DNA of 64,000 bases, taken from NCBI GenBank assembly GCA_016271365.2, contig CM057450.1, positions 1,806,065,967-1,806,129,966 on the forward strand, written 5' to 3'. Origin of the DNA: Neoceratodus forsteri. Lineage: Eukaryota > Chordata > Ceratodontiformes > Ceratodontidae. A program made the position numbers and the translations under genes. The notes under the pieces are model-generated. The model had not been told where the DNA came from. It was given only the letters and a program-made list of their open reading frames with translations, and searched no databases. This document shows, one piece after another, positions 30,962-42,300 of the stretch (position 1 is the first letter of the stretch; each line of letters begins with the position of its first letter).

Positions 30962-31298
30962 GTTTTTTGGAAATTATAAAATTAGGAGCAGCTCATGGAT
31001 AAACAGAAGCTGGAGATAGTAAAAAAAGCTACAAATATTAGGGAGTCACTTTCACAAGTAATAGGTCCTGGAGGTTACATTAGGAGAACTGCAGAAAATT
31101 ACTGAAACAGGAGTAGGGGATCATCAGTTCTGCATACAATTTTGTGTCTGACTCTTGCTATGAAATACATTTTTGATATGAAAATAAAATCAAGTATCTT
31201 ATGGGGCCAAGATCTGGGGTATGGACAACAGGTGCTTGATGATGGAAAGTACTCAAAACCAATTTCTGAGACCTACAATATGCTTGGTCTACCATGAT
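30962..31298 (+). pseudogene. LINE reverse transcriptase fragment, right half
   Basis: Continuation of the RT fragment at 24570-25020 across DIRS B. 'KSYKY' then a stop then 'GVTFTSNRSWRLH' (31027-31082) is the 'Y-L-G-V' thumb segment that follows the catalytic box in LINE RTs, so the two halves join at the expected place. Later sequence to about 31298 is too decayed to assign. Confidence 0.6.
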
Positions 31299-31299
31299 G

Positions 31300-33857
31300 T
31301 AGCCATCACAAGAATGTGGGCTTTGGAAAATAATGACTAGGAACTGACTGTTTCTGGGTACTCAATGTTCAGAAGGCTTAGAGGAGCAGGCAGAGTAGGA
31401 AAATTAGCCCTTTTTGTCAAGGATGGTATCAAGGTGGCAGAAGATGGGTGCATCAGGGGTAGTAATGGGGAAACAGAGTCACTGTGAGTGCAACTCATGA
31501 CAGCCTCAGGCAAGAAACTGTGCTTGGGGGTGTTCTGTAGACTTCTGGGTAAAGGGGAAGAAAGAGACAGAGAGCTCAGGGAAGAACTTGAAAGAGGGGT
31601 AACAAAGGGGAAAGTAGTGGTGATGAGTGATCTGAACCTGTGGGACATCGATTGGAATGTTCCAGTGGCCAAGAGCACCAGAAGTCATGCCTTGTTGGAT
31701 GCTTTCCAAGACTGTCTACTGGTACAGCTAGTTAAGAAACCCACTGGGAAAACCACAGTTCTCAATGTTGTGCTCACCAATGCAAAGTTGATAGGAGCTG
31801 TGAGAGTTGAGGAGCCACTGGGGAATAGCGACCATAACTCTGTTTGGTTCTAACTCGCCTTTGGATCTGGTAAACCACAATCGACAGCAAAAGTCCTTGA
31901 TTTTAGAAGAGTGGACTTTAGTAGGCCAGGGATGTTAGTTAGGGTGGATAACATAGGTGGGATGAAAGAGAGATGGGGGCAATTAAGGGGGCCATTCCTG
32001 AGGTGCCTAAGGTATGCATGAAAATGGTAAACAAAGAACAGGTTCCAGAGACCATTATGGTTTTCACCAAGGGTCCGGGAAGCTGTGAGGGCAAAGAAAA
32101 AGGATTTTTATAAGTATAAACAAAAGCAAGGGAAGGAAGAATAGGGAGAATATTTGCTGAAAAAAGGAAGGCAAAGAGGGTGCTTATGGAGGCAAAAGCA
32201 GACAGAGAGCTGCATACTGTGGAGGGGGTCAAGAGTGGAGAAAAACAGTTCTGGAAAGAAAGGAGGGGGACTCATAAGTCTTGCTCAGGGGGTAGGGTGA
32301 TAGAGTAGGACGGGCAAAAAGCAGCCATCCTTAATGAGTACTTTTAATTAGTTTTCTTGGTTACACATTATTTAAGTGTCTATTTCAATGTAACTAATAA
32401 TTACATGCAAAAGAATGATTACACTGTAGTTACATGTCTGTTGAATGCATCAGCATTGCAACTGCAGTGTGGTTACACTGTAACTACACTGTAGTTAAGC
32501 AACACTTAAAATAAATTGTGTAACTGTTTTCTCTAGGCAGGACAGCTGGTACTTTCCAGAGAGTGGCATGAAAGCAGTCACTACAGGGGTCCTGGAGATG
32601 AGGCAGCCAATATTTACAAGCAAAAGGGTGCTAAAAGGGCTGGTAGCCCTAAAGAGAGATAAGGCCATAGGGCCAGATGGGTTGCATCTGAGGATACTTA
32701 GGGAATTGTCTGCTAGGTCTGTTCAATGGCTCACTAAGGATAGGGGTAGTTCAGAAGGCTTGGAGGGTGGCAGACGTGGTACTGCTTCATAAGTGTGTGT
32801 GTTTGGGGGGAGCAAGAACCAGCAGAGAACTACAGACCTGTCAATAGTACGTCTGTTGTAGGGAAGTTGATGGGTCATTGGTCAGAGGGGGTCTTGAGGA
32901 CTACTAGGAGAGCAGAGGTCTCCAGGACAGTAAATAGCAGGGATTTGTATCAGGGAGGTCTTGTGAGACTAACCCAATAGTTTTCTTTGACTGGGTGATG
33001 AAGGAATTGGATAGTGGCCATGCTGTGAATTTGCTGTGCTTCGATTTCAGCAAGGGTTTCAACTGGGTGCCTCACAGACACTTGCTGAAGAAGATGGTGG
33101 ATCTGGATGCAGCTAAGGTCAAGATCATAGTAAACTGGGTGGATAACTGGCTAAGAGAAGGCAGCAGAGGGTTGTGGTCAACAAAGTTAAATTAGAAATG
33201 ATGGAGGTCACGAGCGGGACAGGGTGCCACAGAGATCTGTCCTGGGTCCAGTCCTCTTCAATATGTTCATAAGTGACACTGATGAGGGAATCTGGGGTAG
33301 GCTGCATCTCTTTATAGATGACACTAAGCTCTGTAGGAGGTGATTTGCAAAGAGGGAATAGAGGAAATGCAGAGAGACTTACAAAAGCTAAAGGGGTTGT
33401 CTAAGGTTTGGCAGTTGAAATTCATTGCCAAAAAGTGCAAGGTGATGCAACTAGTGAACAAGAACCCAAGGACGGAGTACTGGATGGCTGGAGTGAGACT
33501 TAGCACTATGACTGAGAAACAAGACCTTGAAATTATCATCAGTAACTCCCTCAAGTAAATGAGTCAGTGCAACAAGGCATACAGCAAGACAAGAAGGATG
33601 CTATGATGTATTGGGAGGGGTATTGATATCAGAAGGAGAAAGATAATACTTCCTCTACATATATCCTTTGTGAGGCCACACCTGGAGTACTGCTCCCAGT
33701 TCTGGAGTCCTCACCTCAGGAAGGATAGGGATAGGCTGGAGACAGTACAGCACAGTGTAACAAAAATTATTCAAGGCCAACAGGACTGATCCTGTGAGGA
33801 TTGTCTCAAGGCACTAAATATGTACTCGTTGGAGACCAGAAAGGAGAAGGGCGATAT
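31300..33857 (+). pseudogene. CR1 LINE ORF2 (endonuclease and RT), left part of the nested locus
   Basis: The endonuclease C-terminal half is at 31316-31853 ('VSGYSMFRRLRGAGRVGKLA', 'VVVMSDLNLWDIDW', 'LNVVLTNAKLIGAV', 'LGNSDHNSVWF'). RT follows at 32568-33830: 'DKAIGPDGLHLRILREL', 'LCFDFSKGFNWVPHRHLLKK' (first catalytic Asp), '[16 protein letters not shown]' and an FIDD box at 33311-33322. Then come 'KVMQLVNKNP' and 'ECCSQFW'-like C-terminal sequence. It stops at 'gggcgatat' (33857), where a SINE is inserted. The remaining C-terminus and 3' end lie at 52713-53125. A 170-bp MITE-like insert sits at 32355-32527. Many frameshifts; inactive. Confidence 0.85.
32355..32527. mobile_element. MITE-like insertion in CR1
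   Basis: CR1 coding sequence breaks after 'aatgagtacttt' (Asn-Glu-Tyr-Phe) and resumes at about 32530. The insert begins 'gttacacattatttaagtgt' and ends 'acacttaaaataaattgtg' plus 'taac', imperfect terminal inverted repeats of about 22 bp. A possible 'gttttct' duplication lies on both sides. Internal short inverted blocks ('acactgtagttac') are also present. No coding capacity. Confidence 0.65.
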
Positions 33858-34041
33858 TTATTTATTTTATTTATTGAATTTTGTTGACCCGGTAAGCCCA
33901 CTGGGCCTAGAAGTCCCTTTTTCAGGGGGACCAGGGGATATAGATGGTAATCAACTGAAATTGAACCAGATTAAACTGTTGGTGGTATTTTTAGTGAATG
34001 GGAGAAATTTGGCCAGGAAACCGGGGAAATTCCCCTACTCT
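33857..34041 (-). mobile_element. tRNA-derived SINE, 3' (tail) half
   Basis: It begins with ATTT repeats, then 'gttgacccggtaagccca', 'gatggtaatcaactgaaatt' and 'ccaggaaaccggggaaattc'. This is the tail and part of the body of the SINE family at 10.6 kb. It ends at 'ctactctt' (34041), where the Tx1-like LINE begins. The head half is found at 52496-52717 on the far side of that LINE. A 'gatat' duplication (33853-33857; 52718-52722) flanks the rejoined SINE. Confidence 0.8.
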
Positions 34042-36112
34042 TGTGGTAGGGGGTGCTGTTGCCGTTCTCCGCGTCTACTGGGTTCAGATTATGGCTGATG
34101 CTGGTGGTGGATGGACATTTGAAGAGTCCTCCTCCTCCTCCTCTTCTTCTGCGGTTCTAGATGTGTCTAGTGGAGTTCTAACAAATGAGGCAGCTGGGAT
34201 GCACCCGTGGGGTGGCCAGCTTTCCGCCTTTTCTCTGGACACCAAAACGGTTGATCAGAATGTAATTCTGGATTTAGAAGAAGAATCTCCCCCTGTTACC
34301 TTAACTTTGGCCCAGAAACAGCACTGTTTGATGGCTGAGTTGGAAGCAGTGACTGGAACTTCAACAAGAATCTCTTAATTTGAGAGAGAAAATGGAAAAG
34401 ATCTTTATCTTCGCGCCTTGGGCCTAGTAGGGTTGGACCGGTGAAATTGTTGGTGGTAGATCCAACACCAGTAGGCCTGGAACTGGCCCCGGTAGTCCCC
34501 CTACAGTAGGATTGGAGTACTGAAATGGACCTGACCTGGACAGCGGAGGAGGCTCTTCATAAGGCGGAATGGGTTCTGGCAATGAATAGTACCTGGAGGC
34601 CGGACCCTTCCATTCTTCTACCTGGAACAGACCCTGAAAGGCGAGACTTGCAGCATGATTTGACTCATACCAAGATGCTACAGGATGATTTTCTGCCAGC
34701 CTCAGGTACTGTCTCTTCTAATATTTTGGATCCTGTTTTACATGAATTAAAGAAATTGGCTCTGGTGATTCTACCTACACCTGGGGCTCAGCAGGATAAA
34801 GAGGACTCTGGCCTGCCAACTGACTTAGGTCAGGGTGGAATTATGCCACAGTCTTAAATCATTCTGTTCCATAAACCTGTAGAGCTGGTCCACAGACGGA
34901 ATGCCATCCACCTGTGGTATATAGGTAACTGGGATGACCTTCCAGATTGTTTCTTTGTTGGGAAAGTTCTCCTTTAACAATCATTTGGTTTACACCCTCG
35001 GAGGTGTATTCCCTCATTCATGCCCATTCATGCCCCGGGTGAAATGACATTTGATATTAGTTTTCAGACCCCTACTTGAACATTTCTGGTGTAAATTTGC
35101 TAACTTAAAGACTAATCTGATGTGGTCCAAGTTTCTGGTCATCTCCCTGACAAAACAACCCTTTCATGTAGTTACAATTCTTTTTCGCAATGAGGGGGTT
35201 AACATTACTGATGTCATCTATTGGTTGTAGAAAAGATGTTCCATCCTGGGGAATCCTACCCCTGTCCTGGATGATGAAGGGTTTTGGAACTGGGGATGGA
35301 AGATTAAAGTGAAGTTACAGCATGGAGAACGAACTGTTGTCCAGCTGCCAAAATGTTTTCTTATTGGGCCAGATAAGGGCTTTTTGTTTTACCAGGACAG
35401 CTTCGCACCTGTTTCAAGTGCGGTTCCACCAGGTATATCGGTATAAACTGTGACATTCTGAAATGTACGTGTTGTGGAGATCTAGGGAATCCTAGTGCAC
35501 ATTGTTTTAAAGACCCTAAATGTAATCTGTTTGACTAATTTGGCCATAATTTTATGGATTGCCTGTGGGCTGCAAAAATAATAAGAATTCTGACTTTGGG
35601 GTACAAGATTATTACATCAGAACAGCCCTTAAGCAACCATATGTGGGTCCTCAGGTGGGATCTCCAAGGTTTGGGACCCGGGCTGAGGATACAGAGGTTC
35701 CTCAGAGTCAGCTGGAGCAAGTGTTTGGGGGGATCAGGAACTCATGGTAATGACTGAACCTAATTTGATAGCTAAGCCTCCTTTAGATGCTGTGGTTTTA
35801 CCTCCCCCCCATGGTACCTCAAGATTTGGAGATCCAGGTAGCCAAGGGGGAAAAAGGGGAAATCTTCTACTCAAAGACTGCCTAAACAACTCATTAAAGG
35901 GGACCCTCTTCCTTTGCAAAATCAATTTTCTGTTTTACTGGATTCCCCTCCGGAAGTGGCTGAGGACTCAGACATGGCTTCCCTGCCCTCGTCTTAGTCA
36001 GAAACTTTGCCCGAGGCTGATACCATTGAGGATACTAGACCTAAGTCTCAAAGGAGTGGAAGGGTGACACAGGCTTCGAACAAGATTAGTTGAACACTGT
36101 GTTCTGTTTGAT
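34042..36112 (+). pseudogene. Tx1-like LINE ORF1 (zinc-knuckle protein)
   Basis: Several frames: an acidic, Ser-rich N-terminus (34090-34380), a middle segment (34525-34857), then clustered zinc knuckles at 35405-35570 ('TCFKCGSTRYIGINC', 'KCTCCGDLGNPSAHC', 'FGHNFMDC'). Three knuckles near the ORF1 C-terminus are typical of the Tx1 clade of L1-related LINEs known from Xenopus. A Pro-rich tail frame runs to 36067. ORF1 protein would coat the element RNA. Stops and shifts throughout. 34860-35400 is coding-like but too broken to assign residue by residue. Confidence 0.75.
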
Positions 36113-36114
36113 GA

Positions 36115-37693
36115 ACCCTTCACTTTATTAGTTTACTCTTGCTTCCTTTAATGCGAACAGTCTTAAATCTGAAAGAAAGTATCTGAGCACTTATGCCCAG
36201 TTTATAGCTTCTGATTTGGATTGCCTCTTCTTTCAAAATGTCCAGCTTCATTCCCATATGGAGAAAGAGGCTGATGTACTGGTTGGGTTTGGGGGGATAG
36301 TTTTTGGCCACAGGATGAGGAGACTTGTTCAGGGGTTGTTTTTTGTTTTTTTTTCTCGGGTGCAGGTGGTACACAGTTTAGAAATTGTTTCAGGGAGGGC
36401 TTTCCTTCTAGATGTTCGTTTTAAGGGGATGGAACTATGGCTTATTAATGTGTATGCTCATCAGTTAAAATTTGAGCATGCACGGCTTTTTTGGAAGCTT
36501 AAACCCTTTCTTTTTACAACTAGATTGATTGTGCTGGGGGGATTTTAATTTTGGTTTAACATGAGCTGATTGGGGATTACGGACCAACAAACGTTTTTGT
36601 GACTCCAACGCTTTGAACATGGTAATTTTTGACATGGGGTTAGTAGGTGTTTTCTCCACCTTTTTCCCGGTGGCCCCCCATTCATATTTTTGTGGTCCTC
36701 GTTCCTCTAGGATTGATTATGTTTTAATTTCTAAAGCTTTGCAGCTTCAGAAAGCGCAAGTAGTTGAAATAGCCACTTCTGACCACAAACTGTTGAAAGT
36801 TATTTTGAGGAACTTACCAGAGCAACGATTTGGCCCAGGTTTGTGGAAATTAAATTTATCTCTTTGCCAGGAACCAGTAATTTCTGAAGGATTTGATTAT
36901 CTTTTGGAGGCTTGTAAATCTGTTTTTTTTTTTCTATATGATGATTTAAATAATTGATGGGAGGACACGAAAACAGAAGTAATTCTCTATTTTCATAAAA
37001 TGGGGACATTAAGAGGGCGGCAGCTCTCGCTGACACAGTTTGTGCTTCAGAACAGGTTGAAAGAACTCCCAACCTTACAGATAACTGGTACGTCTGATTT
37101 GCATTCCATTATCGCACAGACAAAAACTGCTCTTGCTTCTATTCAGCGTGATTTAATGAAATGTTTAGAAACTCAACAAAAGCATTGTACAGTGGGGAAA
37201 AAGGGTGATACACTTCCCCTTTTATCTTTTACTGATTTAAGGGACCTTAAAAATATTTCATACCTCCTTACTCCTACTGGTTCAAGAATTACAGGGAATT
37301 CTCAGATTTTAAAGGAGATCCAGAATCACCTCCTTAGGAGTTTTACTAGCTTATCATTGCCCTGTGAGTCCATGAAGGTATGGTTGCAGCCTTCCACAAC
37401 TTACTTCAGAGGAACAAGAGGCTATGGGGGCCCCAATTACGCGGAGTGAATTGCAGGGTGTCATCTGGTCCCTGAAAAGTGGTACATTGCCTGGGTCGCA
37501 AAGTCCACCCCATGACATTTATAAAGTTATTTATGAGGCTTTGGGGGATGAATTAACATCCTTTTATAATTTTGCTTTAAGGTCTGGGGCTCTACTGAAT
37601 AGTATTTATGTGGGCGTTTTGGTGCTCCTGTACAAGGCTGGTGATCGTGGGGATTTAATGAACTGGAGACCGATTATCCTCTTGAATACATAG
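36115..37693 (+). pseudogene. Tx1-like LINE ORF2: endonuclease and RT start
   Basis: The N-terminus reads 'FTLASFNANSLKSERKYLST' (36128-36187), the Asn-containing start of apurinic-type endonucleases. 'WLINVYAHQ' is at 36440-36466, and 'PHSYFCGPRSSRIDYVLIS' at 36681-36737, the conserved Arg-Ile-Asp-Tyr block. 'TSDHKLLKVIL' supplies the terminal Asp-His. The RT begins at 37424-37693: 'PITRSELQGVIWSLKSGTLP', 'VLVLLYKAGDRGDL', 'NWRPIILLNT'. The frame is cut exactly after 'LLNT' by a minus-strand CR1 array and resumes at about 43290. Family assignment to L1/Tx1 is firm. Confidence 0.85.
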
Positions 37694-37989
37694 ATACATA
37701 CATAGACATAGACATTGTCAGCAGATAAGGGCCTATGGCCCACCCAGTCTGCCTATTTGAGCTTATAAGTTCAGTTTATGTTTTCCTAGAAGTCTTTTGC
37801 CCCTTACCCCTGACCTCCAGAATTCCTTTATGTCTATCCCATGCATTCTTAAATCCTGTGATTGTTTCAGCCCCCACCACTTCCTCTGGCAGGGTGTTCC
37901 ACTTGTCCACCACCCATTCTGTGAAGAAATTCTTCCTCATGTTTCCTCTAAATTGTCCTCCCTCCAACTTCATCCCATGCCCTCTAGTC

Positions 37990-40697
37990 CTGGTACATCT
38001 CTTTTGCTTAAAAATAGTTTATTCCTGCACCCTGTTCCTCTCTGTGAGATACTTGTATGTCTCTATCATATCCCCTCTCTCCCTCCTCTCCTCCAGGGAG
38101 TACATGTTCAGTTCCTTCAACCTATCTTCATAGGACTTGTGATGCAATCCATGCACCATCTTTGTTGCCCTCCTCTGAACCTTCTCTACCCTGTCTATGT
38201 CCTTGCGTAGGTATGGTCTCCAGAACTGTACACTGTACTCCAGGTGGGGCCTCACTAGTGTCTTGTATAGCGGAATTATGACTCCCTTTTCCTGCTGGTG
38301 ATGCCCCTGCCTATACATCCCAGCATCCTATTTGCTTTACCTGCTGCCTTGTCACACTGTTTCCCTACCTTGAGGTCATCGAGAGATAAACCCCAAGATC
38401 CTTTTCCTGTTTGGTGCATGCTATATCCTCACCCTCCAACTGATATATTGTGCCAGGGTTTTGTGCCCCATATGCATTATCTTGCACTTCCTTGCATTGA
38501 ATTTCAACTGCCAAACCCCTGACCATTCTTCAAGTTTCTGCAGGTCCCTTCTCATTCTGTCTACACCTCTGGTGTGTCTACTCTGTTACAGAGCTTTGTG
38601 TCATCAGCGAACAGTGAAATTCTGCCTTCTAGGTCCTGCGAGAATGTCATTGATGAAGATGTTGAATAGGACCGGTCCCAGCACTGATCCCTGTGGTACC
38701 CCACTGTTCACTCTTCCCTCTGTGGAGTGACAGCCATTTACCACCACCCTCTGTGTCCTGCCACCCAGCCAGTTACCTACCCACCACACTACTGTCCTGC
38801 CCACACCCATATTCCCCAGTCTGTGTAGTCTTCTATGTGGCACAGTGTCAAAGGCCTTGCTGAAATCCAGATAGGCCATGTCCACTGCCCTCCCCTGATC
38901 CACCTCCCTAGTCACCCAGTCAAAAAATTCAACGAGGTTGGTCTGACATGACCCCCGTGTGAAGCCATGCTGCCTTAGGTCCTGTAGTCCATTGACAACC
39001 AGATGTTCCACCAATCTCTCCTTCAGTAGTGTTTCCATGATCTTCCCCACTACCGAGGTGAGGCTGACTGGTCTGTAGTTCCCTGCTTCCTCTTTGTTCC
39101 CGCTTTTGTATAAGGGGACTACATCTGCTGTCCTCCAGTCTTTGGGTACCTCCCCTGTTTCCAGTGATCGGCTAAACAGGATAGCGGAGGTCCAGCCACA
39201 ACCTCGCTTAGTTCTTTAAGGACCCTGGGGTGCACCCCATCTGGCCCCATTGCTTTATCAACTCTTATTACTTCCAGTTCCTTCAGGACCCTTTCTCGTG
39301 TAAAGGGACTTATGTCCATTTCTGCACCATTCTCACCCCTTGTACTCCCTTCAGACCCATTACCCTCCTCTTCCTCTATAAAGACTGAGCAGAAATACCT
39401 GTTCAATATGTCAGCTTTACTGTTGTCATCCTCCACGAAGTCCCCATCCTCCCCCTTCAGTCTCACTATCCCTCCCTTTGTCTTTCTTTTTTCACTTATG
39501 TACCTGTAAAAGGTTTTGTCCCCTCTACCCACTGATTTTGCAATGTGTTCTGTCTGAGCTTTGGCTTCCCTTACTGATCTCCCTGCCTCCCTTTGCTTCT
39601 CCTGGTGCTTCTCCTATCCCTTCTGCCTGTGTCTTTTTGTATTGCCTGAATGCAATCTTTTGGCTTTCACTTTCTTTGCTACCTCTTTGGAAAACCATAA
39701 TGGTCTCCTCTTCCTTTCCTCTTGCTAACCTGCTTAATGCATAATTCTGTTGTTCTTGTAATCCCCATTTTAATACTGCCCACTGTTCCTCAACCCCTGA
39801 TTCCTGTCCCATTCCCTTAATGCCTCTTTCAAGTATCTCCCATTTTCCCAAAGTCTGCCCCTAAAATCCATGATACATGTTTTGTGACTTTGGTTCTGCT
39901 CTTTCTGTGATTTCAAACCACAATGACTGGTGGTCACTGTTTCCCAGGTGCTCCCCCACTGTTACCCCCATCACACTGTCCCTGTTTGTGAGCACAAGGT
40001 CCAGTATTGCCTTCTGCCGAGTTGGTTCCATGACCAGTTGCTTGAGGAAGGCACCCTGAAGGGAGTCCAGGATAAATCTGCTCCTAGTTGATGCTGCTGC
40101 TGGGATGCTCCAGTCCATGTCTGGAATATTGAAGTCTCCAACCAGTACTACCTTACCCTTGTCTGCCATCCTTTGGATGGCTAGCATCAGCTCCCTATCT
40201 GTTTCTTCCTCCTGGGCTGGTGGTCTATAGACCACACCTGTGCAGATGGCTGTCCCCATTTTCCTTTCCAGCTTAACCCACAGTCTCTCTCCCCCATTTT
40301 GCTCCTTGTGGATCTCTGTGGTCCTTAAGTCATTTTTCACATACAGTGCCACCCCTCCTCCCTTCCTGCCTGCTCTGTCTCTTCTGAATATGTTGTAGTC
40401 AGGTATGGCCATCTCCCAGTCGTGGTTATCATTACACCAGGTTTCAGTGATGGCCACAATGTCCAGGTCTGACTGCACCATGACAGCCTCCAGATCTTCC
40501 ATCTTGTTGCTAAGGCTCCTGGCATTTGCACACATGGCTTTCCATGATTTGACCTCCCTAGACTGTTTCGCTGTTCTACTCCAGCCCCTTCCTTGGTTGT
40601 CCTTTATCCCTGGTTCTCCTTGCTGTCTGCCCTTCTGCTGAATTTTGCCCCTTTTCTGCCTATCCACCTCTTGGGTGCTAATCTCCATCTTTTGCAC
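37990..40697 (-). pseudogene. CR1 ORF2: endonuclease and reverse transcriptase
   Basis: The endonuclease is intact from 40697 to 39861 (278 codons): 'ANARSLSNKMEDLEAVM', 'DIVAITETWC' (catalytic Glu), 'YRPPAQEEE', 'VLVGDFNIPDMDW' and 'LGNSDHQSLWFEI' (catalytic Asp-His). A stop at 39861 interrupts a frame that continues to about 39530. RT follows after a shift: 'DKAMGPDGVHPRVLKEL' (39250), 'MAYLDFSKAFDTVPHRRL' (first Asp), '[19 protein letters not shown]'. One base shift near 38640 leads to the FADD box (complement of 38600-38611). The C-terminal '[20 protein letters not shown]' (38265-38210) and '[19 protein letters not shown]' complete it. Very few lesions compared with other CR1 copies here. 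Confidence 0.88.
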
Positions 40698-40899
40698 ACT
40701 GCTTTGTAGAGATAGCCACTCCTCTGGTTCACTGGTTCCACTGCTAGGTGTGGGGGGTGAGCAAGTAGGTACCCTCCTTGCTGGCCTGCCACCCCTTGCT
40801 AGTTTAAATGCTTGTCAATGTAGCATTTAAACTTATCATTGAGTGCTTGGATTCCCCTCCAGGATGGATGCAGGCTGTCAGGCTTGAACAAACCTCCAT

Positions 40900-41710
40900 C
40901 CCTCTAGGTGGGTCCCCAGTCACCAATGAATCCAAACCCTTCCTCACAGCACCAGTTCTTCAACCACGAGTTAAAGTTCCTGGTGCATGCACTCCTATGA
41001 TCTCTCTTGCCTCTCGTAGGTAGTACCTCAGAGAAAGTGACAGAGTTAGCTACTTGCTTGAGACCCCTCCCCAATTTCTTAAACTCTTCCTGAACTTCCT
41101 TTGGCTCCCCATTTGCCAGGTCATTAGTACCTAGGTGGATAATGACATCCAGCTCACCCTCCCGTCTTGCCTTCCCAGTGATCCCCAGGATCTTCCTTCC
41201 ATCCCTCCATGCTGTGGCACCTGGTAGGCACCTCACCTCCCTGTCCTCCCCCTCCTGTGTTCCTAGCTGGATCCCTCTTATGATGGAGTCCCCCACCAGG
41301 ATTCGCTTCCTCCTCCTCCTCTGGGGTCCATTACTTTCCCCGCTGAGGTCACCTCCTTAGCTAACCTCCACATTCTTTCCTTCCACTTCTCTGGGTACCT
41401 CTATTTGGTTGTCCTCATTTGCCAGTGTGGCATATGAGTTCTTGAGTGGAATAGGATCTGGGATGTGCCTCTGCCTGACCGCTCTAACCCTCCCTGAGCC
41501 CACTGTCATCCAAGTGCTCCTCATTCTCGGCATCCTTTGAGGCAGTTGCACTGGACTGGGTGGTCTCTGGATAGGGGTGATGGTACTCCTGACCCAGTTT
41601 ACTTCCGCTCTAGTCTGGCTACCTCATCCCGCAGTCCAGAGAGATGCATGCAGATAGGGCAGCACCTCCATGTCCAGAAGGTCTGCCTGAATATGGCTGC
41701 CCCACAGCCA
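40900..41710 (-). pseudogene. CR1 ORF1 with SGNH (GDSL) esterase domain
   Basis: Upstream (41700-41560) a short Cys-containing segment ('CCPICMHLSGLRDEVARLER') resembles the N-terminal zinc-finger/coiled-coil part of CR1 ORF1. After a shift, the esterase domain starts at about 41320 with 'RRKRILVGDSIIRG' (GDS block with the nucleophile Ser), followed by 'REVRCLPGA', 'DVIIHLGTNDLA' (Gly and Asn blocks), and 'RNFNSWLKNWCCEEGFGFI'. A stop at 41357-41359 lies just ahead. CR1 ORF1 proteins carry this lipase-like domain, so it is not a host hydrolase. It ends just before ORF2 starts. Confidence 0.85.
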
Positions 41711-42300
41711 CTGGATTGCACCACTCCCCACATTATACTGCAATTATACTGCTATTCCACTACTTGTCTGCTACTGAAGCTCTCCTAGTTCCCTTTTTAT
41801 TAATTTACTGTCCTAAAAATCCTGCTACTGATCCTCAGATAAAAAGGAATAAAACAATAAATAAATAAATGAGTCAAAACACTTGTGCTGAGGGCGGGCT
41901 TCTTCCCCCTTATGCCCCTCCTACTTCACACCCCTTACTATACCCTGTGTTTAGCTCCTGTCAATCAGATTTAACAGGGCATATAATTAAGAGTTGGGGG
42001 AAGGGGAGCAGCAATTAAAGACAGCACAGAATTACACCACCACTACGTTTTAAATGTTCAACAGCCCAAAAACAATTCTAAGTAAAGACATCAAAGAAAG
42101 TACAGTGTCACTAAAAGCCCACAATCTAAGTTTAAAAGAAAAATAGCAATTACCAGTTACTCTAAAGCACTGAATTGAATATGTTTCCTTGCTTCCCCTT
42201 CTGGCTTCTTCTGAGAAAACAAAACTCTTCTTGCTACCTCAACTCTGACTAAGCCCCACCTCCAGTTATCACGTAGCTGAGGTCAGAGGCCAGACAATTA

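Larger units (their letters stand above)
37694..42300 (-). mobile_element. Near full-length CR1 LINE inserted in the Tx1 LINE
   Basis: On the minus strand: 5' untranslated region from about 42300, ORF1 (41700-40900), ORF2 (40700-37990), a 3' region ending 'gcccaccc'...'cagcagataaggg' complement, and short 'catagatacatacatag' terminal repeats at 37686-37712. It interrupts the Tx1 RT between 'LLNT' and 'DYKIL'. A second, internally deleted CR1 unit abuts its 5' end (42301-43282). Confidence 0.88.

Noticed and set aside
40900..41320. A GDSL/SGNH esterase frame that could be taken for a host lipase gene
   Set aside because: It sits directly ahead of a CR1 ORF2 on the same strand, and CR1 ORF1 proteins carry this domain.
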